Shown here: one piece after another, positions 8,379 to 16,005 of the stretch
Numbering within the stretch: the first letter of the stretch is position 1
Layout of the letters: every line of letters starts with the position of its first letter
From: an uncultured Lachnospiraceae bacterium
GTDB taxonomy: Bacteria; Bacillota; Clostridia; Lachnospirales; Lachnospiraceae
NCBI GenBank assembly: GCA_945868305.1
Contig: CAMBKU010000007.1
Coordinates: 1 to 55,375 of the forward strand
Length of the DNA: 55,375 bases
Direction of reading: 5' to 3'
Notes under the pieces: generated by a model
Told to the model about the DNA's origin: nothing
The model's input: the letters and a program-made list of their open reading frames with translations, nothing else
Databases searched by the model: none
Translations under genes and position numbers: made by a program

Positions 8379-8474
8379 GAAACACAAACAAGCCAAACTC
8401 CTTAAAAGGATACCTTCCTTTTATTTTATCCTAAACTCCCCAAAAAAAGAGGACTTAAACAGTCCTCTTTTTTT
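8379..8474 (+). ncRNA. Candidate small regulatory RNA with C-rich loops
   Basis: Inferred transcript of about 96 nt between the promoter at 8343-8371 and the terminator at 8442-8474. It contains three C-rich stretches: CTCCTT (8398-8403), CCTTCC (8413-8418) and CTCCCC (8436-8441). The middle one lies in the loop of a small hairpin with arms AGGATA (8407-8412) and TATCCT (8427-8432). Such unpaired C-rich motifs are complementary to Shine-Dalgarno sequences and are the known targeting elements of Gram-positive small RNAs such as RsaE and the streptococcal csRNAs. No ORF with a ribosome site is present. I do not recognise a named RNA family; transcription is inferred, not shown. Confidence 0.5.
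8442..8474. terminator. Bidirectional intrinsic terminator
   Basis: The hairpin pairs AAAAAAAGAGGACT with AGTCCTCTTTTTTT across a short TAAAC loop. A-run and T-run on the two sides make it work on both strands. It ends the small-RNA unit rightward and the helicase transcript leftward (helicase stop at 8495). Confidence 0.9.
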
Positions 8475-8494
8475 ACGTCCTTTTTCTCTTCTAT

Positions 8495-10084
8495 TTATTT
8501 ACTGTTTGCAGGTTCAATGCTAATGGATTTTCCCTTAATTTTTACATTCTTCATCGCCTGCAATACTTCTTTTCCATATTCACAAGGCACTTCAACGAAA
8601 GTATATTTGTCATACATATCAATAGCACCCACGAGTTTGCCCGGCATACCGGATTCTCCTGCAATCGCACCTAAAATATCTCCCGGTTTTACCTTCTGCT
8701 TCTTTCCGATATTGATAAACAGACGTACCATACCGTCTTCCGCACCGGTATCTCCAAAATTATAGTTTTCCTCCCCGGAATCCTCGCTGTCTGTCTCACC
8801 AAGAGCCAGTTTTAAAAATGCCGCCGCAATGTCCATAGAAGTATAATCGGATTCGTTGACCTGTTCGTCAATCAGGTTAATCATTGCCGTCAGATCTTCT
8901 TCCTCTATAATCTGGCTTACCTTATCCATGATTTTCTCCATCTTAATCTGCGCCACATCTTCGGATGTCGGAATCGGCTGGGCTAAAATCTTTGTCTTAC
9001 AGTATCTCTGAATATCCTTTAATTTATAAACTTCCTTGCCTTTTACAAAGGTAAACGCCCGTCCGGTACGTCCGGCACGCCCGGTTCTTCCGATACGATG
9101 CACATAATATTCATCATCCTGCGGAATATCAAAATTGAATACTGCTTCCACATCATCCACGTCGATTCCCCGCGCCGCAACATCTGTAGCAATCAAAATT
9201 TCCGTCTTGCCATTTCGGAAGCTGTTCATGACACGGTCTCTCTGGGACTGCTTCATATCACCGTGCAGCCCTTCGGCAAAATATCCTCTGCCCTGCAGCT
9301 CACTCGCCAGCTCATCCACCATACGCTTTGTGTTACAAAATACAATCGACAGCTTCGGATCATAATAATCCAGAAGTCTGGTCAAAACATCCACCTTATC
9401 CTTCCGCTTCACATCATAATAGTACTGGTCGATGCTCGGAACGGTCAGTTCCTTTTTTACAACCTTGATGGTCACCGCATCTTTCTGATATTTTTTGGTG
9501 ATATCTAAAATTGCTTTCGGCATGGTAGCAGAAAACAGAACGGTCTGCCGCTCCTCCGGGATATAACCAAGAATTGTTTCGATATCCTCCCTAAATCCCA
9601 TATTCAACATCTCATCCGCCTCATCCAGCACGATGGTATTTACCTGCTCGCAGCGAATGGTTTTTCTGCGGAGATGATCCATGATACGCCCCGGCGTACC
9701 GATAATAATCTGCGCACCACCCTTTAAGGAACGAATCTGCTTTGTAATATCCTGCCCACCGTACACCGGAAGTATTTTTATCCCATGCATGTATCTGCTG
9801 AGTTTACGGATTTCATCCGCCACCTGAATTGCAAGCTCTCTGGTCGGTGAAAGAATAATTACCTGTGTCTTTTTATTGTCCGGGTCTATCTTTTCAAGCA
9901 CTGGAATACCGAATGCAGCGGTTTTTCCACTTCCGGTCTGTGCCTGCCCGATTACGTCTCTGCCGCTTAAAACTACCGGTATTGCCTGCGCCTGAATCGG
10001 GGATGCCTCCTCGAATCCCATATCCTTGATGCCACGCAAAATCTGCGGGCTTAATTCTAATTCGTCAAATCTAAGTGTCTCCAT
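8495..10084 (-). CDS. DEAD-box ATP-dependent RNA helicase (DeaD/CshA type) with DbpA-like RNA-binding domain
   Basis: A 529-residue RNA helicase of the CsdA/DbpA group that unwinds structured RNA in ribosome assembly, mRNA decay and cold adaptation. Visible motifs in order are the Q motif around residues 5-36, Walker A AQTGSGKT (48-55), PTRELAIQV, GTPGRIMDHL, DEAD (154-157), SAT (185-187) and HRIGRTGRAGR near 330. The last 75 residues (VRLFINIGKKQKVKPGDI onward) match the DbpA-type RNA-binding domain that gives some members specificity for 23S rRNA. The start ATG at 10084 has GAAAGGAAA upstream. The gene has its own promoter (10178-10206) and a leader with a terminator-like hairpin directly before the ribosome site, suggesting attenuation. 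A terminator follows the gene. Confidence 0.95.
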   Translation of the reverse strand: METLRFDELELSPQILRGIKDMGFEEASPIQAQAIPVVLSGRDVIGQAQTGSGKTAAFGIPVLEKIDPDNKKTQVIILSPTRELAIQVADEIRKLSRYMHGIKILPVYGGQDITKQIRSLKGGAQIIIGTPGRIMDHLRRKTIRCEQVNTIVLDEADEMLNMGFREDIETILGYIPEERQTVLFSATMPKAILDITKKYQKDAVTIKVVKKELTVPSIDQYYYDVKRKDKVDVLTRLLDYYDPKLSIVFCNTKRMVDELASELQGRGYFAEGLHGDMKQSQRDRVMNSFRNGKTEILIATDVAARGIDVDDVEAVFNFDIPQDDEYYVHRIGRTGRAGRTGRAFTFVKGKEVYKLKDIQRYCKTKILAQPIPTSEDVAQIKMEKIMDKVSQIIEEEDLTAMINLIDEQVNESDYTSMDIAAAFLKLALGETDSEDSGEENYNFGDTGAEDGMVRLFINIGKKQKVKPGDILGAIAGESGMPGKLVGAIDMYDKYTFVEVPCEYGKEVLQAMKNVKIKGKSISIEPANSK

Positions 10085-10103
10085 TGATTTCCTTTCTTTT
10101 CAC

Positions 10104-10152
10104 AAAAAAAACTGCTATACAATCTACAAAGTTACCAAGGATTGCATAACAG
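10104..10152 (-). terminator. Terminator-like hairpin (putative attenuator) in the helicase leader
   Basis: On the minus strand the arms 10152-10140 and 10124-10112 form a 13-bp stem, all Watson-Crick except two G-U pairs, with a 15-nt loop. It is followed at once by eight T residues (10111-10104). It lies between the promoter and the ribosome site of the helicase gene, so it would stop transcription unless melted or bypassed. Confidence 0.75.
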
Positions 10153-10177
10153 CCCATAACTCTACCTATCGTTGCTT

Positions 10178-10206
10178 ATCATAGCAGAGGTATCTTTAAT
10201 TGTCAA
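10178..10206 (-). promoter_or_regulatory. SigA-type promoter of the DEAD-box helicase gene
   Basis: Minus strand TTGACA (10206-10201), 17 bp, TATGAT (10183-10178). The -35 element lies inside the last codons of the upstream GIY-YIG gene. Predicted leader is about 85-90 nt. Confidence 0.8.
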
Positions 10207-10495
10207 ACGGTATTTCGCCAATATCCCGCAAAACGCCTGAAGATGCCGCTTTCTTTATTAAATTCTCCTTTTCTGTCCTGGTAAGCTTCTTAATCGCAGC
10301 TTCCCGCTTCATCGCAGCTTCCTTTGTATCGGAAATTTCCAGATAGACTAACTTTACCGGACCACGTCCTCTGGTATACTTTGCACCTTTTCCACTGTTA
10401 TGATCCGCAATCCGTTTTTTTATATCATTTGTCCACCCAGTGTAATAACTTCCGTCCTTGCATTCCAGAATATAAGTATAATTTTCCTTTCTCAT
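10196..10495 (-). CDS. GIY-YIG nuclease-domain protein (UPF0213/YhbQ family)
   Basis: A 99-residue protein with a GIY-YIG fold. [19 protein letters not shown] contains the first strand (Y-T-Y) and the Y-T-G triad, followed by [17 protein letters not shown], where the family's conserved Asn-x-Gly-x-Gly and Thr-Arg occur. A Glu further on ([16 protein letters not shown]) completes the family pattern. Members are small stand-alone proteins whose physiological role, probably DNA repair or processing, is poorly known. Start: ATG at 10495 with AAGGA upstream; a longer frame reaching 10693 has no ribosome site and no homology I recognise. The 230 bp upstream (10496-10725) holds no other gene that I can support. 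Confidence 0.88.
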   Translation of the reverse strand: MRKENYTYILECKDGSYYTGWTNDIKKRIADHNSGKGAKYTRGRGPVKLVYLEISDTKEAAMKREAAIKKLTRTEKENLIKKAASSGVLRDIGEIPFDN

Positions 10496-10725
10496 ATAGG
10501 ATTCCTTTTTTCGTCTGTTTCTATGTATACGGGACCGCGTCTGCCGCCCCGCTCTATAATGAAGCAATCGATTTAAATGTATTTTAATAAAAGTGCTCTT
10601 TGGATTTTGTAAAAATGATTCGATTGCGGATTTTAACCGCCTTTCTACTATATGATACGCCAAAATCCGAAGATGGTGCTTATCTGTTTCCAACAGAGAT
10701 TCATGTGCCAGATGGTACTTAAATC

Positions 10726-12351
10726 TTACGGATAAAGTGTCCCATTTTCTTCGTCAAAACCGCTGATACAGATACAGTTCCGATTATTCTTTTTCACACG
10801 GTAAAGCATACTATCCGCCTTATGCAAAAAATCCCATATCTTACTTCCTCCATGCGGAATGTCCTGGCAGACTCCCTGAGAAATCGTAACAACAGGCATC
10901 GCTTTGGAACCTGCATGTTCTATCTGAAGATTTATAATCTGTTCCTTCAATCTTCGGGTAAAAGCAAGCACTTCCTCTCTGGTGCATGTTTCATAAATCA
11001 GAATAAATTCATCGCCTCCGTAGCGGGCACAGAATATCCGTTCATCCTTCGCCAGTTCTTTTATTTCATCTGCAATATGCCGGATACAGGAATCTCCTGC
11101 CTGGTGACCGTAATGGTCATTGTACTGCTTAAAATAATCAATATCCAAAATCTCCACTGCAAGCGTGGTTCTCCGCTCTGCCGCCCGGTCAAACGCCTCC
11201 TCCGCATACGGATTTAACCGGAATCTGTTATACATTCCGGTCAGCGCATCCGTCTCGGAGCGACGCTGCAAAATCCGGTTCTGTTCCTCCATCACCTTCT
11301 GTCGTTTTGTAGATTCCTCCAAAAAGCTTCGGATATTTAACATACTCATAACGGTATAGCGGTTCTCATTTTCCATCAGTTCCGCCAGTTCATAATACTG
11401 AGCCGCCGCCTCTTTATAGTGCTCCGTTTCCTCCGCCATTTTATAGTAAGAAAGTTTCAAAGAGAGAAGTTTTTTGCGAATATAAGTAATTCCCGCAGAA
11501 ACTGCCATATTCTCCAAAATAGAATATACTTCAAGAAATTCATCCTTTTTTCCAATTTGAAGCAACATTTCACAATACAGATACAAATCGTCAAATACCG
11601 ACAGCAACTCAATGGGCTGCTTCAACAAACTATGAATTTCCCTTATGCAGTCATCCCGCTCTTTTTTCTGTCCAGCAGCATGATAAAAACGCGCACGAAA
11701 ACAGTTAAGCGTCATTTCCTCCACCAATCCGATTCTGCCGTCACATTCTTCCTCCGCTTTTCTTTTAAAGGAAGCTGCTTTGTCTAAAAGCTCCCGGTAC
11801 AGATAGGAATTTCCAATTCCAATATAATAAGTCAGAAGATAGGTATAATAATCTGCCGTCTTTCCAAGTTTCTTTAATGTCTGATAGCCGATTTCATAAT
11901 AGTGCTGCGCCTGATTATACTCTCCAAGCCAGTTGTACAGTGAGCCAATATTCATATTTACGATAATACCCACATCCTGTAGTTGATATTTCCGACAATA
12001 CGAGAGCGCATTCAAATAGTAATCCATTGCAAACGGCGCATTTCCGCGACTTGCTGAAGTAATTCCAAGAAGATTATAGCTTCTCGCCAAAAGTTCCCAC
12101 TGTTCTGTGCGGTCCAGATAAGGCAATGATCTGGACAGGCTCTCAAAAAGCTTATCTACATTATTCAATATGTAATAGGCTTCCCCCATATAATAGGAGG
12201 AAAAGCCCAGTAAATATTCATCATTGGTTTTTCTTGCATACTCATAAAGCCCCTTACAGTATTGCAGCGTTTTCTCCGCGTCAATACCCCGATTTTCCAA
12301 CGCACTGCAAATCCAGTTTTGCACCTGTCCTGTATAGCCAAGCGACTCCAT
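10726..12351 (-). CDS. TPR-repeat diguanylate cyclase (GGDEF domain)
   Basis: A 541-residue soluble protein. The N-terminal 330 residues are helical tetratricopeptide-like repeats, with units such as [15 protein letters not shown] and [21 protein letters not shown] short coiled coil (around residues 340-365) leads into a GGDEF domain that begins [11 protein letters not shown] (366-376) and carries the intact active-site loop RYGGDEF (GGDEF at 445-449). It should make cyclic di-GMP from GTP. The inhibitory I-site RxxD is absent: the four residues in that position are Asp-Glu-Arg-Ile, so product inhibition is probably lacking. There is no membrane segment, and the TPR part presumably binds a regulatory protein or peptide. 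Start: ATG at 12351, preceded by AAAGGAGAGG; an earlier TTG start lacks a site. Confidence 0.9.
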   Translation of the reverse strand: MESLGYTGQVQNWICSALENRGIDAEKTLQYCKGLYEYARKTNDEYLLGFSSYYMGEAYYILNNVDKLFESLSRSLPYLDRTEQWELLARSYNLLGITSASRGNAPFAMDYYLNALSYCRKYQLQDVGIIVNMNIGSLYNWLGEYNQAQHYYEIGYQTLKKLGKTADYYTYLLTYYIGIGNSYLYRELLDKAASFKRKAEEECDGRIGLVEEMTLNCFRARFYHAAGQKKERDDCIREIHSLLKQPIELLSVFDDLYLYCEMLLQIGKKDEFLEVYSILENMAVSAGITYIRKKLLSLKLSYYKMAEETEHYKEAAAQYYELAELMENENRYTVMSMLNIRSFLEESTKRQKVMEEQNRILQRRSETDALTGMYNRFRLNPYAEEAFDRAAERRTTLAVEILDIDYFKQYNDHYGHQAGDSCIRHIADEIKELAKDERIFCARYGGDEFILIYETCTREEVLAFTRRLKEQIINLQIEHAGSKAMPVVTISQGVCQDIPHGGSKIWDFLHKADSMLYRVKKNNRNCICISGFDEENGTLYP

Positions 12352-12434
12352 AACAGCCTCTCCTTTGCTCTCCAAAATATATTTTTAGCTATTGTACTAT
12401 ACTTTTTGAAAAACCAAAATACTTGTATTTAATT

Positions 12435-13187
12435 TTATTCAAAAAAAGTAATCGGGTCTACCGGCTCATCACCGTGGCGCAATGCAAAATACAAATTGCT
12501 TCCTTCAACGGAATAATATTTCGTCGGCTCACTGACATATCCCAACACATCTCCTGCCTCAACATAGGCACCTGTCTCAAACGGAACTTCCTTTAATTGA
12601 CCGTAAACAGCCGTGTAACCGTTTCCGAGATCCATTGTCACTGTACATCCGGTTTCTTCATTATTCGAAATATCTGTAATGATACCGTCCGCAGCACAGG
12701 TAACCTTATCATTTACCTCTCCTGCGATAACGACTGCCGGATTATAACGGTAACAATCCAACGTTGCATAGTAAACCGTCTGATCCATGCTGTAATTCAT
12801 GATTACATTTCCCTGTAACGGCCAGATCAGTTCTGAGCTTTCTGAAAAATTCAAATCCGCGCTGGTCATTCCGGTCTGCACCGCTGCTTCTGCCTCCTGC
12901 TGTACGGACTCTGTTGCACTTTCTGTCAGCGCCTGTTGCTCTGCCGGCTGATCCGTCGTTACTTCCGGTGTCAGAATACTTGCAACATCCTCTGCCTGCT
13001 CCGTATCCTGCTCTACGGTTTCTTCCTTCTCTCCATCCGGTTCTGCTTCCTGCACCTGTTCTTTCTCCGGTGCTGCCTGCTCTGAAACATAAATCCCTGT
13101 CATTCCTGCTGCTGCCACTACCATAAGCCCTGCTGCCAGCATATACTGTTTTTGTTTTAAAAATCTTTTCCATTTATCCTTTCTCAT
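12435..13187 (-). CDS. spoIIQ: Stage II sporulation protein Q-like (degenerate LytM/M23 domain)
   Basis: Predicted forespore membrane protein of about 250 residues. It has a short basic cytoplasmic start (MRKDKWKRF), one membrane segment (about residues 14-34), a long Glu/Gln/Ala-rich linker and a C-terminal LytM/M23 fold (WPLQGNVIMNY through YFALRHGDEPVDP). In sporulating Firmicutes SpoIIQ pairs with SpoIIIAH to build the channel between forespore and mother cell. The peptidase zinc site is lost: the usual HxGxD is NPAVV here, although the last His is kept, so it should be structural and not catalytic. It lies just downstream of spoIID, the order also found in Bacillus. Start: ATG at 13187, with GGTG upstream, fits better than two earlier in-frame ATGs. 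Confidence 0.8.
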   Translation of the reverse strand: MRKDKWKRFLKQKQYMLAAGLMVVAAAGMTGIYVSEQAAPEKEQVQEAEPDGEKEETVEQDTEQAEDVASILTPEVTTDQPAEQQALTESATESVQQEAEAAVQTGMTSADLNFSESSELIWPLQGNVIMNYSMDQTVYYATLDCYRYNPAVVIAGEVNDKVTCAADGIITDISNNEETGCTVTMDLGNGYTAVYGQLKEVPFETGAYVEAGDVLGYVSEPTKYYSVEGSNLYFALRHGDEPVDPITFFE

Positions 13188-13243
13188 ATCATCACCATCC
13201 ATAGTCATTTTTTCTAACTATAGTGTTGACGTATTTTCGATTT

Positions 13244-14158
13244 TTATTCTGTTATTTCGATATTTGGAAAATAATATTTTAAAATTTGAAGATAGCTTTT
13301 CCCTTCTTTCGCCAGTTCATTCGCACCCCATTGCGACAATCCGAAGCCGTGCCCCAATCCTTTGGTCACGACACGAATTTTTCCGTCCGCCTCTGCAATG
13401 GAAAAGCAGGAAGAATTCAGTCCCAGTCTCTCACGAAAATCCTCTCCCGAAATCGTAACGCCGCCTGCTGTCACAGATGTCACATAGCTCGCATCATCCC
13501 TGCCATCAATCGTAATCTGAGCCGGAATATCCTCCTCGGAAAAAGTCACACCCTGAAAAATTTGTTCTAATTGTGCTAAAAATTCCGTTTTTTCAAAATA
13601 TGTCACTTTTAAATAATTTCCCGACGGAATGTCAAAGCTGCTGTCCACACTTACTAAATAGGGAAATGCCGTATTCTGGTTTGCCTCATTTGCCGCACGG
13701 GTCTTCCCCGCACTGACTGCATGATAGGGCAGTAAAACCACGTCATCTCCATAAGTTACCGAAACATTTTTTGTCGCATCCATACAGTCTGCCAAAATCT
13801 GATAGCTTGCAGAAAAATTTTTTTCTCCAAAAAGCGACATCATTTCCTGCACCGAAAGCCCCTCTTCGGGCTCCTCGCCTTTTTCCACGGCATAGGCATA
13901 ATTTTGGCGCACAATCACCGCCTGTGCTTTGATGGCTTCTTCTTCACTATTTATATTTATTTCCTTTGCCAGAATGGAAATCATTTTTTCCCGTTCAGCC
14001 TCCGTCTCACCGTCTGCCGCCTGCGCCGTTGTCTCTGTTGCCTGCTCTCCTGCGTCCTCGCCGGAGACGGAGGTTCCCTGCATGAAAACGGTCACGATAT
14101 AAGGGAACAGAAATAGAAAAATCAGAAATGAAAGTATTATTTTTATTTTTTCTTTCAA
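13244..14158 (-). CDS. spoIID: Stage II sporulation protein D (peptidoglycan lytic transglycosylase)
   Basis: SpoIID is the mother-cell membrane enzyme of the DMP engulfment complex and cuts glycan strands during engulfment. The 304-residue protein has one N-terminal membrane segment (residues 6-26) and an acidic Thr/Ala/Glu linker. It keeps the catalytic-Glu motif EAIKAQAVIVR (Glu74) and the C-terminal family signature GHGFGLSQWGA. The start codon is TTG at 14158: AAGGTGGG lies about 10 nt upstream and no good ATG is available. A possible SigE-type promoter lies at 14183-14211. It is followed by spoIIQ 56 bp downstream. The presence of the pair indicates that the organism is a spore former or recently descended from one. 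Confidence 0.92.
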   Translation of the reverse strand: MKEKIKIILSFLIFLFLFPYIVTVFMQGTSVSGEDAGEQATETTAQAADGETEAEREKMISILAKEININSEEEAIKAQAVIVRQNYAYAVEKGEEPEEGLSVQEMMSLFGEKNFSASYQILADCMDATKNVSVTYGDDVVLLPYHAVSAGKTRAANEANQNTAFPYLVSVDSSFDIPSGNYLKVTYFEKTEFLAQLEQIFQGVTFSEEDIPAQITIDGRDDASYVTSVTAGGVTISGEDFRERLGLNSSCFSIAEADGKIRVVTKGLGHGFGLSQWGANELAKEGKSYLQILKYYFPNIEITE

Positions 14159-14182
14159 TGTACAATCCCACCTTGTCCGTTT

Positions 14183-14211
14183 ATTTATATGCGTGGGATT
14201 TTTTCGATATG
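14183..14211 (-). promoter_or_regulatory. Possible SigE-type sporulation promoter of spoIID
   Basis: Minus strand CATATC (14211-14206), 14 bp, CATATAAAT (14191-14183). This resembles the SigE pattern (ATA-rich -35, CATACAxT -10, spacing about 14). It lies 25 bp before the TTG start. Match is partial. Confidence 0.45.
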
Positions 14212-14227
14212 CTCCTAAAGAAGAATT

Positions 14228-15094
14228 TTACAATTTTTTATAGATGATATTGCTGAGTTCTGCAAACTGCTCTAACGAAAGTGCTTCACCCCGAATGTTC
14301 ACCGGAACGCCCAGTTCCTTTATGCTTTCTTCGATCACTTCCTTGGAAAGTGCAAGCTCACCGGAATTTTTTAGTCCGTTTGCCAACGTTTTTCTGCGCT
14401 GATTAAAGGATGCACGGATAATGCGAAACATAAGCTTTTCGTCCTCTACCTGTACCGGAACCTCCTTATGTCTGGTCAGACGGATAACTGCAGATCCCAC
14501 ATTCGGCCTTGGCATAAAACAGTTTGGCGGTACGTTAGCAACAATTTCCGGCTTTGCATAATACTGCACTGCCAGAGAAAGCGCTCCGTAGTCCTTTGTT
14601 CCAGGTCCAACCTGCATGCGGTCCGCCACCTCTTTTTGCACCATAATCGTAATAGAATCAATCGGCACATGGCTTTCAAACAGCCCCATAATAATCGGCG
14701 TCGTAATATAATAAGGAAGATTGGCAACGACCTTTATTGGTCTGCCTCCATTTTTCTCCTGTGCCAGCTGGTTGATATCCACCTTTAAAATATCTTCATT
14801 GATTACTTCTACGTTATCGTAGGCGCTTAGCGTATCTTCCAGAATCGGAATCAGGTTTTTATCAATCTCCACTGCTGCCACAGCTCTGGCATGTTCACAA
14901 AGGTACTGCGTCATTGTACCAATACCCGGACCGATTTCCAGCACGAAATCATCCTTCGTTACACCTGCCGCCTCAATAATTTTTTCCAGAACATGCGTAT
15001 CTATCAAAAAATTCTGCCCAAATTTCTTTTGAAAATTAAAGTGATATTTCTGTAAAACCGCAATTGTATTCTGCGGAATTCCGAGTGTTGCCAT
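14228..15094 (-). CDS. rsmA: 16S rRNA dimethyladenosine transferase RsmA (KsgA)
   Basis: SAM-dependent enzyme that dimethylates the two adjacent adenosines in the 3'-terminal helix of 16S rRNA during small-subunit maturation. The 288-residue length is normal. It shows the family start KKFGQNFLID, the SAM-binding loop LEIGPGIGTMTQYL, and the catalytic NLPYYITTPI motif (N-L-P-Y) with the F-x-x-x-P motif PPNCFMPRPNVGSAV downstream. The C-terminal helical domain (FNQRRKTLANGLKN) is present. ATG 15094 has GGAAAGG upstream. It follows the HAD phosphatase gene by 15 bp and probably shares the promoter at 15975-16003. Confidence 0.96.
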   Translation of the reverse strand: MATLGIPQNTIAVLQKYHFNFQKKFGQNFLIDTHVLEKIIEAAGVTKDDFVLEIGPGIGTMTQYLCEHARAVAAVEIDKNLIPILEDTLSAYDNVEVINEDILKVDINQLAQEKNGGRPIKVVANLPYYITTPIIMGLFESHVPIDSITIMVQKEVADRMQVGPGTKDYGALSLAVQYYAKPEIVANVPPNCFMPRPNVGSAVIRLTRHKEVPVQVEDEKLMFRIIRASFNQRRKTLANGLKNSGELALSKEVIEESIKELGVPVNIRGEALSLEQFAELSNIIYKKL

Positions 15095-15109
15095 ATCGTT
15101 TTCCTTTCC

Positions 15110-15925
15110 TTACTCCATTTCCAACATGAATTTCTCTACTACATGCGCCACGCCATCCTCATCATTGGAATAGGTAATAAAATCTGCTGCTTCTTTTACC
15201 TCTTTCTGGGCATTTGCCATAGCAACGCCAAGTCCGGCAAACTGTATCATGGATAAATCATTAAAACCATCCCCGCAACAAATCATATCTGCCTTGTCTT
15301 TTTCTAAAAATTCTAAAAGTTTTCCAAGCGAATAGGCTTTATCAACCCTGGGCGGCATAATTTCTAAGAAAAACGGCTCGGAACGGAAAATATTTAACCG
15401 TTCCCCGAACTGCTGCCGCAGCTCCTTTTGCGCACCAAAAATCAGCTCCGGATCACCGGTCATTAGAAACTTGTTCTCCGGAAAATCAATGTATTCCACA
15501 AAATTTTCAATCTCCTGCATCGGAAGATGATTGATTTTTGCTTCCAGTTTCGTATATTCATTGGTTCCATTACCCAAAATAATATCCGTATCGGTATAAG
15601 ATAAAATTCCGAGATTCTTCTTTACGGCATAATCATAAAGCATCGGTAAATACTCCATCGGAACCGTCTTATTATAAACCACTTCCCTCGTCCTGCAGTT
15701 TATAATCTTCGCTCCGTTAAAAGAGAGAATGTAACCTCCGTATTCCTGCAATTTGAGTTCATCTGCCAAAGGCTGCACACCGGGCGTAGGTCTGCCGGAA
15801 GCAAGTACGACTGTCTTTCCTTCCTCTTGTATCTGCATCAGCCTTTCTTTCGTTTTCGGTGTGATTTCTTTTTGGGAATTAGTCAATGTCCCGTCCAAAT
15901 CTAAAACTATAATCTGATATGCCAT
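15110..15925 (-). CDS. Cof-type HAD-superfamily phosphatase
   Basis: A 271-residue haloacid-dehalogenase hydrolase of the Cof/type IIB group with a C2 cap. Motif I is DLDGTLTNS near residue 8 (both Asp present), motif II lies in LASGRPTPG, and motifs III and IV are in the C-terminal part, with the metal-binding CCGDGFNDLSMI. Such enzymes dephosphorylate sugar phosphates, flavin or pyridoxal phosphates; the substrate cannot be read from sequence. It is the first gene of a two-gene unit with rsmA. ATG 15925 has AAGGAG upstream and a consensus promoter sits 50-78 bp before it. Confidence 0.92.
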   Translation of the reverse strand: MAYQIIVLDLDGTLTNSQKEITPKTKERLMQIQEEGKTVVLASGRPTPGVQPLADELKLQEYGGYILSFNGAKIINCRTREVVYNKTVPMEYLPMLYDYAVKKNLGILSYTDTDIILGNGTNEYTKLEAKINHLPMQEIENFVEYIDFPENKFLMTGDPELIFGAQKELRQQFGERLNIFRSEPFFLEIMPPRVDKAYSLGKLLEFLEKDKADMICCGDGFNDLSMIQFAGLGVAMANAQKEVKEAADFITYSNDEDGVAHVVEKFMLEME

Positions 15926-15974
15926 ACTCGCTCCTTACTTTTTATCTTACTTAGTTGATTGCCATACGCCATAC

Positions 15975-16003
15975 ATTATATGTGTCAGCCGAAGACAAGT
16001 CAA
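15975..16003 (-). promoter_or_regulatory. SigA-type promoter of the HAD phosphatase-rsmA unit
   Basis: Minus strand TTGACT (16003-15998), 17 bp, TATAAT (15980-15975). It lies just past the stop of cbiA (16006), the last B12 gene; no intrinsic terminator is visible between the two operons. Confidence 0.8.
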
Positions 16004-16005
16004 GA

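Larger units (their letters stand above)
7903..8494. other. Gene-free interval between lipoprotein and helicase genes
   Basis: This 592-bp interval holds the lipoprotein leader with two operators, its promoter, a separate rightward promoter with a short transcript, and a bidirectional terminator. Between about 8080 and 8342 I see only AT-rich sequence and no convincing gene; the one open frame there (8086-8295) has no ribosome site. Confidence 0.7.

Noticed and set aside
10496-10693. N-terminal extension of the GIY-YIG gene by 66 codons
   Set aside because: No ribosome site, no recognisable homology, and family members start at the [10 protein letters not shown] position.
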